Below, one piece after another: positions 1-5,613 of a stretch of DNA of 8,674 nt; the stretch's first letter is position 1; the number at the start of each line of letters is the position of its first letter. The DNA is from Saprospiraceae bacterium. Lineage in GTDB: Bacteria; Bacteroidota; Bacteroidia; Chitinophagales; Saprospiraceae. The stretch is taken from the NCBI GenBank assembly GCA_027031145.1, contig JALVEG010000460.1:1-8674 (forward strand), read 5' to 3'. The translations under genes and the position numbers were made by a program. Below the pieces are notes generated by a model. It had not been told where the DNA came from, ran no database searches, and saw nothing but the letters and a program-made list of their open reading frames with translations.

Positions 1-57
1 TTCGTGATTTGAAAAATCATAATCCCTGTGCTAAATCTTCAAAAACGATGAAATTGG

Positions 58-1281
58 GTGGTTTTCTGGCAGACACTATATAATAATGCTAACCTAAAGA
101 ACTTATCAGGTCTGGACAATCTCACTTCTATTGATGGGGATCTTTATATACGATCTAACGCAATCCTTACGAGCTTATCCGGTTTAGATAATTTAACTTC
201 TATTGGAGGAGGCGTTGATATATTTGAAAACAATTCTTTACCGAACTTAACAGGCTTGAACAATCTCAATTCTATTGGGAAAGACTTAGGCATAAAGAAT
301 AATAGAGTCTTAACTAGTTTATTAGGATTGGAGAACCTAATTTCCATTGGAGGAAGCCTTTATATAGGGGATATTTCGAGAGAGAATGATGCCCTTACAA
401 GTTTAACAGGTTTGAATAACCTCAAATCTACTGGTGGAGACATTAGGATAACTAATAATACTGCCTTAACTAGCTTATCAGGTTTAGATAATCTCACATC
501 TATTGGAGGGTACCTCGAGATAGGTAGTAATACGACCTTAACGAACTTATCAGGATTAGACAAGCTCACTTCTATTGGAGGATACATTAATATTAATAGT
601 AACGTTTCCCTAATGAATTTATCAGGATTAGACAACCTCACTTCTGTTGGGGAACACCTCGAAATACATGGTAACGATGCCTTACAAAACTTAACAGGAT
701 TAGACAAGCTCACTAAAATTATGGGATACCTAAATATATCAGATAATAATGCATTGACAAGTTTATCGGGGATTCAAAATATCAATCCTTTAACAATTGA
801 ATCACAATATGATACTTATAAAGATCTTGATATTAACGCTAACATAAATCTCTCTGAATGCAAAGTAAAAAGTATATGCGATTTTCTTGATTTACCAGAT
901 AAAACCATCGATATTAATTATAATATGTCCGGGTGCAATAGTGAAACAGAAATTAAAAACACCTGTCAAGGTACACCTTTATGCTCAAATCTCATAAATC
1001 CAAAAAACGGTTCCTCCGATATAGATATCACTACCCACCTTTCCTGGTCAGTATCTACAAACGCCAACGGTTACAAACTTACAGCAGGTACTTCATCGGG
1101 AGGAACAGATATAGAAGATAATACAGATGTAGGTAATGTTACCACTTATTATCTGGCAGATTTACCGTATAATAGTAATATCTATGTAACTATAACACCA
1201 TACAATGAATCCGGGAATGCCATAGGATGTACCGAAGTAAGGTTTAGCACTAAAAAAGTCACCCACAATAATCAACATTGA
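58..1281 (+). CDS. Leucine-rich-repeat surface protein with Fn3-like domain, both ends disrupted
   Basis: The 407-residue product resembles secreted Bacteroidota adhesin-like proteins; its ligand is unknown. Residues 9 to about 252 are ten 24-residue repeats built on the pattern LSGLDNLTSIGG followed by an LxI strand and an N-rich turn. The family forms a solenoid like receptor L-domains or LRRs. Residues 253-308 are a cysteine-containing linker. Residues 309-402 look like a fibronectin type III-like domain (LSW near its start, TTYYLADLPYNS, then YVTITPYNESGNAIGCTE, typical of Bacteroidota). The reading frame stops just after this domain. The expected T9SS tail follows in the +1 frame (to 1534), so the gene is probably frameshifted. 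The 5' end is also suspect: the only early start is GTG at 58, the first in-frame ATG is at residue 186, there is no signal peptide, and the repeats begin at once. Domain calls are firm; that this is an intact gene is unlikely. Confidence 0.75.
   Translation: MVFWQTLYNNANLKNLSGLDNLTSIDGDLYIRSNAILTSLSGLDNLTSIGGGVDIFENNSLPNLTGLNNLNSIGKDLGIKNNRVLTSLLGLENLISIGGSLYIGDISRENDALTSLTGLNNLKSTGGDIRITNNTALTSLSGLDNLTSIGGYLEIGSNTTLTNLSGLDKLTSIGGYININSNVSLMNLSGLDNLTSVGEHLEIHGNDALQNLTGLDKLTKIMGYLNISDNNALTSLSGIQNINPLTIESQYDTYKDLDINANINLSECKVKSICDFLDLPDKTIDINYNMSGCNSETEIKNTCQGTPLCSNLINPKNGSSDIDITTHLSWSVSTNANGYKLTAGTSSGGTDIEDNTDVGNVTTYYLADLPYNSNIYVTITPYNESGNAIGCTEVRFSTKKVTHNNQH
82..785 (+). repeat. Ten tandem 72-bp coding repeats (24-residue LRR units)
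   Basis: Conserved leucines recur at residues 13, 37, 61, 85, 113, 137, 161, 185, 209 and 233. This is a 72-bp period, except for one 28-residue unit between 85 and 113, which carries a 12-bp insertion (around GDISREND). The DNA of the LSGLDNLTSIGG segment is similar between copies but not identical, so the array is old enough to have diverged. Such arrays can gain or lose units by recombination. Confidence 0.85.
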
Positions 1282-1534
1282 ATATCGAAATATCAATATT
1301 TATCCAAATCCAACTAAAGATAATTTCATCATTGACTTTAGCAACTCAAAACTAAATCAAGCGGAGATCATATTGTTCGATATATCAGGCAAGATATTAT
1401 TACAATTAGAAAAACAATCAAAAAACAGAATTCTGAAAGTGAATTCAGAAGTTCTAAACTCAGGTTTGTATATAATCAGAATAAAATCAGCAAAATCAGG
1501 AACTACATATAGAAAAGTGATTTTAAATAAATAG
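1241..1534 (+). pseudogene. T9SS type A sorting domain, out-of-frame tail of the LRR protein
   Basis: Frame 2 is open from 1241 to the TAG at 1532-1534. From 1295 it encodes NINIYPNPT, then LFDISGKILL, then LNSGLYIIRIKS and a basic end (RKVILNK). This is the usual architecture of the about 75-residue type A C-terminal sorting domain, which sends proteins through the type IX secretion system to the cell surface. It has no start of its own. If one A is removed from the A6 run at 1252-1257, the Fn3 domain reads through a short linker (KKSPTIINIEYR) straight into this domain, giving one protein of about 490 residues. I infer it is the detached C-terminus of the gene at 58-1281, separated by a one-base insertion or a sequencing error. 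Confidence 0.85.
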
Positions 1535-1573
1535 CAACGCAATAGGTATTTGGGATGTTGGCTGTTGGCTTGA

Positions 1574-1601
1574 CCGGCAAGAGGTCAGAGACCTTTGCCT
1601 T
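1574..1601. repeat. GC-richer imperfect hairpin in intergenic DNA
   Basis: Positions 1576-1586 (GGCAAGAGGTC) pair with 1590-1599 (GACCTTTGCC) around a 3-nt AGA loop, with a single bulged G. There is no T-tract on either side, so it is not a standard terminator. The surrounding stretch of about 1550-1620 is clearly richer in G and C than its neighbours. It could be a REP-like or miniature dispersed element; copy number cannot be seen from one window. Confidence 0.45.
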
Positions 1602-1655
1602 GGAGGGTAGAACTTGATTAGCTTTGGGATACCTTTTAAAAGAATACCATTCTAC

Positions 1656-1682
1656 AAAAAAGCGAGATCGTAAGACTCTCCC
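1656..1682 (-). terminator. Possible weak intrinsic terminator of uvrA
   Basis: Read on the minus strand, GGGAGA (1682-1677) can pair with TCTCGC (1667-1662) with one G/G mismatch around a 9-nt loop. A run of six T's (1661-1656) follows at once. It lies about 30 bases past the uvrA stop codon. The stem is short and imperfect, so the call is tentative. Confidence 0.4.
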
Positions 1683-1713
1683 TTATCAGGAGCTTAGATA
1701 TTAAAAACTATAT

Positions 1714-4509
1714 TTACCCCTTCAAATACTGCCCGGTGTAAGACCTCTTACAATTTATCAAATCCTCTACCCTGCCCTGAAATACAAGATTTCCCCCTTT
1801 ATCTCCTCCTTCGGGTCCAAGATCAATAACCCAGTCTGCTGCCCGTACAACATCCAAATTATGCTCTATCACCAGTACGGTATGTCCTCTTTCCACTAAA
1901 GCATTTAATGAATCCAGAAGTTTTGCTACATCTTGGTAATGCAATCCGGTAGTTGGTTCATCAAAAATGAAAAATATATTATTGCCATCATCTTTTTTTG
2001 ATAAAAATGAAGCCAGTTTTATCCTTTGAGCTTCACCACCTGAAAGGGTATTGGAAGATTGACCAAGTTTCACATATCCAAGTCCTACTTCATCAAGTGC
2101 TTTTAATCTCTTGGTTATTTCCTTATGATCATTAAAGAATATCAATGCTTCCTCAATGGTCATATCCAACACATCGGAAATATTTTTCCCTCGATATTGA
2201 ACTTCCAGTATCTCCTTTTTAAATCTCTTTCCTCCACATTCATCACAGACAAGTTTTATATCAGCCAAAAACTGCATTTCGACATTTATCTCTCCTTCCC
2301 CTTTGCATGTTTCACATCTTCCGCCATCTGTATTGAATGAAAAATATCCGGGTTTATAGCCTCTGATCTTGGATAATTGCTGCAATGAAAACAATTTTCT
2401 GATATGGTCATAAGCTTTTACATAAGTTACCGGATTGGACCTTGATGATTTACCTATGGGTTTTTGATTGACATACTCGACCTGTTTGATCAGATCAACA
2501 TCCCCTGATATTGCATTTACAGTCAAATTCTCATTTGATAATATTGAATTAAGACCGGGTTCAAGGATATCTTTTACCAATGTTGATTTACCACTACCAG
2601 AAACACCGGTTACAACAGTCAAAGCATTCAATGGAATTTTAACATCAATACCTTTTAAATTGTGTTTTCTTGCATTTTTTATAAAAATATTTGCTATTAG
2701 TTTTCTCTTTTGATCAGGAATATCAATGTGTTTTTTTCCGGTGAAATAAGCAGATGTCAAATTGGTTTCTCCCAGTTTCTTAAAATCATCTATTTTCCCG
2801 GAATATACAATCTCTCCACCATGAATTCCTGCAAAAGGTCCGATGTCAACGATATAATCCGCATTGGCTATGATATTTTCCTCATGTTCTACTACTATAA
2901 CGGTATTTTCCAGATCTCTAAGCTTTTTCAAAACTTTTACCAAAAGATTAATATCCTTTGGATGTAACCCGATACTCGGTTCATCCAAAATATAGAGTGA
3001 ATTGGTCAAATTGCTCCCTAATATTCTGGTTAGATTTATTCTTTGTGTTTCTCCCCCGCTTAATGTATTGCTCAATCTGTTCAGTGTAAGATATCCCAAC
3101 CCTACATCTTTCATTATTCCCAAACGGTTTTTAATCTCTGTCAATAATCTTTTGGCGATCTTTTGATTATGTTCGGTCAATTCAAGTTTTACAAAGAAAT
3201 TATACAGATCATCTATTGACATTTCCACCAATTCCATAATATTTCTGCCTGCTAATTTAACATAAGAAGCTTCCTTTCTCAATCTTCCGCCATTGCAGAC
3301 ATCGCAAACAGTCCTTCCTCTGTACCTCGCCAATAAAACTCTGTTTTGGATCTTATAAGATTTTGCCTGCAACTCACTAAAAAATCCCATTATCCCTCCG
3401 AAATGCTCATTTCCATTCCATAGCAGTTCTTTTTCACTTTCGGATAGATCCATATATGGTCTGTGTATAGGAAAATTTAAAAAATCCGAATGCATTATCA
3501 AATCATTTTTCCATTTTCCAAATTTATCACCATTCCAGCATGCTACTGCTCCTTCATAAACAGATTTGCTTTGATCGGGGATAACTTTATCGGGATCTAT
3601 ACCTATTATTCTTCCATAACCCTCGCATTTTTTGCAGGCACCAAGGGAATTATTAAAGTTGAATAATTGCGGAGTAGGAAAAATAAAACTAATACCGTCA
3701 AGTTCAAATTTATTGTTAAATTCCACCCATTCTGCCCCTGGCTTCATAATTCTGCATATTCCCATACTCTCATTGAAAGCGGTTTGTGCAGAGTCTGCTA
3801 TTCTTTCCAGTGTTTCTTTATTCTCATCCGTAATAATCCTGTCAATTAAAATATTAAGCTGAGAAGCCTCTGTGCTATCAAGTGTTTTATTTATATCAAA
3901 AGGCGGATTTTCCATTAGATCTTCGATCCTGACAATCTCACCATTAAATAGAAGTCGTGGAAATCCTTTTTCCATTACATACTTCAATTCATCTTTTATT
4001 GTGCGTTTCTCATTTTTATGAAGAGGTATAAATATCAATAATTTCTCTCCCGCCGGTAATTTTTCTACATACTGTACAACATCGGTTACAGTATGTTTTT
4101 TTACAATATTTCCTGAAACAGGCGAATAAGTGATACCGATCCTTGCATACAACATCCTGAGATATTCATATATTTCGGTCATGGTACCCACAGTTGAGCG
4201 GGCATTGCCTCCAACAACCTTTTGTTCAATTGCAATAGCAGGACTCAAACCGGTGATATATTCAACTTCCGGTTTTTTCATCCTGGATAAAAACTGCCTT
4301 GCATATGATGATAAACTTTCTACATATCTTCTTTGTCCTTCTGCAAATAAAACATCCATTACCAATGATGATTTCCCCGATCCCGATACTCCCGTAACAA
4401 CGATAAGATTGTTTTTGGGGATAGTCAAATCAACATTTTTCAGGTTATTTGTCGTAGCCCCTTTAACAATAATTTCCTCTGTTATTTGTAACTTTTTTGT
4501 TTCTGTCAT
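1714..4509 (-). CDS. uvrA: UvrA-family excinuclease ABC subunit A, with degenerate first zinc module
   Basis: A 931-residue UvrA, near the usual length of about 940. In nucleotide excision repair, UvrA dimers find bulky DNA lesions and load UvrB using two ABC-type ATPase modules. Module 1 has Walker A GVSGSGKSS (40-48), the region corresponding to the UvrB-binding domain (roughly 120-250), signature LSGGE (483-487) and Walker B DE (509-510). Module 2 has Walker A GVSGSGKST (from 635), signature LSGGE (from 822) and Walker B DE (850-851). Zinc ligands are clear at C402/C405 and C732/C735/C755/C758. In the module before the insertion domain only C292/C295 remain; the partner CxxC is replaced by ELDG (269-272). 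Length and the retained UvrB-binding region argue against a short UvrA2. It may be a second Bacteroidota UvrA paralogue, an inference from memory of the family. The ATG at 4509 puts the N-terminus at the normal place. It stands alone, divergent from the sigma gene. I found no clear promoter or LexA-like box upstream. Confidence 0.93.
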   Translation of the reverse strand: MTETKKLQITEEIIVKGATTNNLKNVDLTIPKNNLIVVTGVSGSGKSSLVMDVLFAEGQRRYVESLSSYARQFLSRMKKPEVEYITGLSPAIAIEQKVVGGNARSTVGTMTEIYEYLRMLYARIGITYSPVSGNIVKKHTVTDVVQYVEKLPAGEKLLIFIPLHKNEKRTIKDELKYVMEKGFPRLLFNGEIVRIEDLMENPPFDINKTLDSTEASQLNILIDRIITDENKETLERIADSAQTAFNESMGICRIMKPGAEWVEFNNKFELDGISFIFPTPQLFNFNNSLGACKKCEGYGRIIGIDPDKVIPDQSKSVYEGAVACWNGDKFGKWKNDLIMHSDFLNFPIHRPYMDLSESEKELLWNGNEHFGGIMGFFSELQAKSYKIQNRVLLARYRGRTVCDVCNGGRLRKEASYVKLAGRNIMELVEMSIDDLYNFFVKLELTEHNQKIAKRLLTEIKNRLGIMKDVGLGYLTLNRLSNTLSGGETQRINLTRILGSNLTNSLYILDEPSIGLHPKDINLLVKVLKKLRDLENTVIVVEHEENIIANADYIVDIGPFAGIHGGEIVYSGKIDDFKKLGETNLTSAYFTGKKHIDIPDQKRKLIANIFIKNARKHNLKGIDVKIPLNALTVVTGVSGSGKSTLVKDILEPGLNSILSNENLTVNAISGDVDLIKQVEYVNQKPIGKSSRSNPVTYVKAYDHIRKLFSLQQLSKIRGYKPGYFSFNTDGGRCETCKGEGEINVEMQFLADIKLVCDECGGKRFKKEILEVQYRGKNISDVLDMTIEEALIFFNDHKEITKRLKALDEVGLGYVKLGQSSNTLSGGEAQRIKLASFLSKKDDGNNIFFIFDEPTTGLHYQDVAKLLDSLNALVERGHTVLVIEHNLDVVRAADWVIDLGPEGGDKGGNLVFQGRVEDLINCKRSYTGQYLKG

Positions 4510-4610
4510 CGTTCAATTGATATAAAACTGCAATTTTACATAATTCAAATGTCTTTTTTGTTAAAATTTAGTTAAAAGAAGAAAAAAATAGAAAAAAAAC
4601 GGTCAATGAT

Positions 4611-4640
4611 TTGATTTTTTGATTTTTTTACTTACATTTG
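4611..4640 (+). promoter_or_regulatory. Bacteroidota-type housekeeping promoter of the sigma factor gene
   Basis: TTG at 4611-4613 (-33 element) and TACATTTG at 4633-4640 (exact match to the -7 consensus TAnnTTTG) are 19 bp apart, the usual spacing in this phylum. Transcription would begin near 4647, leaving a leader of about 90 nt before the ATG at 4737. The spacer includes a T-rich direct repeat (TTGATTTTTT twice). Confidence 0.7.
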
Positions 4641-4736
4641 CATAGCTAATGAGATAATTTATTTCAATTAACCTTAAAAATTATTGCCTATAGACATCAT
4701 AACATCTACACTTAAATAATTAAAATACGATTTTTT

Positions 4737-5324
4737 ATGAATAAGGATGTTATGACGTTAACCGATCAGGAACTCATTGACGAGTATATCAATGGCAATG
4801 AAAAAGCTTTCGAGATTTTACTTTCAAGACACAAAGACAAGATATATACTTCTATATATCTGTTTGTAAAAGACCAGGAGCTAGCCGAGGATATTTTTCA
4901 GGATGTATTTATTAAAATAATCAAATCTCTGAAAAAAGGAAAATACAATCATCAGGGTAAATTCCTGCAATGGGCAATGCGTATTTCTTACAATATGTGT
5001 GTTGATCATTTTAGAAAGTCAAAAAGGAGAACAAAGATTTCTCCTACCGAAACTTTTGATATTTTCGATATCCTCCAAACTCACGAAGAGAATATGGAGC
5101 AAAAGATCATTAAAAGTCAGGTACATCAAAAATTGAGAAAGGTTGTGGATAAATTACCTGATGAACAAAGAGAGGTTGTTATCCTCAGACATTATGCAGA
5201 TATGAGCTTTAAGGAAATAGCAGAACTGACAAAAGTAAGCATCAATACTGCATTGGGAAGGATGAGATATGCCTTGATAAACATGAGAAAAACTATAGAG
5301 GAAGAAAATATTCAGTTGGTTTAA
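4737..5324 (+). CDS. ECF-type RNA polymerase sigma-70 family factor
   Basis: A 195-residue protein with the two-domain layout of group 4 (ECF) sigma factors, which direct RNA polymerase to a specific promoter set. Region 2 spans about 24-95 (AFEILLSRHKDKIY, then ELAEDIFQDVFIKI for core binding, and FLQWAMRISYNMCVDHFRK for -10 recognition and melting). A charged linker follows. Region 4 spans about 130-188, with KLPDEQREVVILRHYADMS and a helix-turn-helix (FKEIAELTKVSINTALGRM) for -35 recognition. The start is ATG at 4737; another ATG at residue 6 is possible. There is no Shine-Dalgarno, as is usual in this phylum. It is transcribed alone from the promoter at 4611-4640 and ends at a strong terminator. 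No anti-sigma factor, FecR-like gene or SusC/D pair is adjacent, so how its activity is controlled and its regulon cannot be told here. Confidence 0.93.
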   Translation: MNKDVMTLTDQELIDEYINGNEKAFEILLSRHKDKIYTSIYLFVKDQELAEDIFQDVFIKIIKSLKKGKYNHQGKFLQWAMRISYNMCVDHFRKSKRRTKISPTETFDIFDILQTHEENMEQKIIKSQVHQKLRKVVDKLPDEQREVVILRHYADMSFKEIAELTKVSINTALGRMRYALINMRKTIEEENIQLV

Positions 5325-5368
5325 TTTTAATACCTAATAATTTAGTATAAGTTTTGGTTTATTGACTG

Positions 5369-5403
5369 AAAAGGGATTGCCGGTATTGGCAATCCCTTTT
5401 TTT
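5369..5403 (+). terminator. Strong intrinsic terminator after the sigma factor gene
   Basis: AAAGGGATTGCC (5370-5381) pairs perfectly with GGCAATCCCTTT (5388-5399) around a 6-nt loop. The stem is 12 bp, or 13 with A5369-T5400, and leads into a run of seven T's (5397-5403). It lies 45 bases after the sigma gene stop. Only four A's precede the stem, so reverse-direction termination for the convergent hexosaminidase transcript would be weaker. Confidence 0.92.
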
Positions 5404-5455
5404 AGGCACAGTTTTTGATATATTAAAACTATTAATAATATAAAAATATAATATT

Positions 5456-5536
5456 ATGATAGCTTTTACATTTTTGATCGTCCTTTTCTTGATTTTCGGA
5501 TCCCGGTTGATCAATATTAACCAACCAACAAGATAA
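5456..5536 (+). CDS. Possible 26-residue small membrane peptide
   Basis: An ATG-started frame that encodes MIAFTFLIVLFLIFGSR followed by a polar tail LININQPTR and a TAA. The first 14 or so residues are almost entirely hydrophobic, enough for a short transmembrane helix, with a positive residue just after. This is the look of bacterial small membrane proteins, but a random AT-rich frame can also look hydrophobic. It lies between the terminator at 5369-5403 and a weak hairpin with a T-run at 5591-5608. I found no good promoter matching TAnnTTTG, so transcription would rely on read-through or an unrecognised promoter. I do not recognise any family. Confidence 0.25.
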   Translation: MIAFTFLIVLFLIFGSRLININQPTR

Positions 5537-5590
5537 TAAAACTATTTTGAAATAATAACCTGATTATGATGTAAAAGTGTATTTTATATC

Positions 5591-5608
5591 AGAGGTTTCC
5601 TCTTTTTT
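5591..5608 (+). terminator. Weak hairpin with T-run, possible plus-strand terminator
   Basis: AGAGG (5591-5595) pairs with CCTCT (5599-5603) around TTT, followed by T's to 5608. Only the plus-strand direction has the T-run, so it would end a transcript coming from the 5404-5590 interval and not the hexosaminidase. The stem is only 5 bp, so it may be chance. Confidence 0.3.
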
Positions 5609-5613
5609 CGAAA

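Noticed and set aside
144..713. Two minus-strand open frames across the LRR array
   Set aside because: They are periodic mirror frames of the 72-bp repeats (recurring LSNPDK-like words) and have no independent features.
82..785. CRISPR array
   Set aside because: The repeats are contiguous, 72 bp, diverged and in frame with a clear protein pattern; there are no spacers.
1357..1542. 61-codon minus-strand frame
   Set aside because: It lies opposite the clear T9SS sorting domain and shows no domain of its own.
1714..4509. ABC transporter ATPase
   Set aside because: Two ABC modules with zinc-finger CxxC pairs, the UvrA-specific EGQRRYVESLSSYARQFL segment and a length of 931 residues identify UvrA.
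4130..4525. 131-codon plus-strand frame opposite the start of uvrA
   Set aside because: It is a shadow of the strongly conserved UvrA N-terminus on the other strand.
4510..4736. LexA/SOS box or a clear uvrA promoter
   Set aside because: I found no LexA-like palindrome. The best minus-strand -7 match (TAAAATTG at 4538-4531) has a mismatch and no -33 partner at the right distance.
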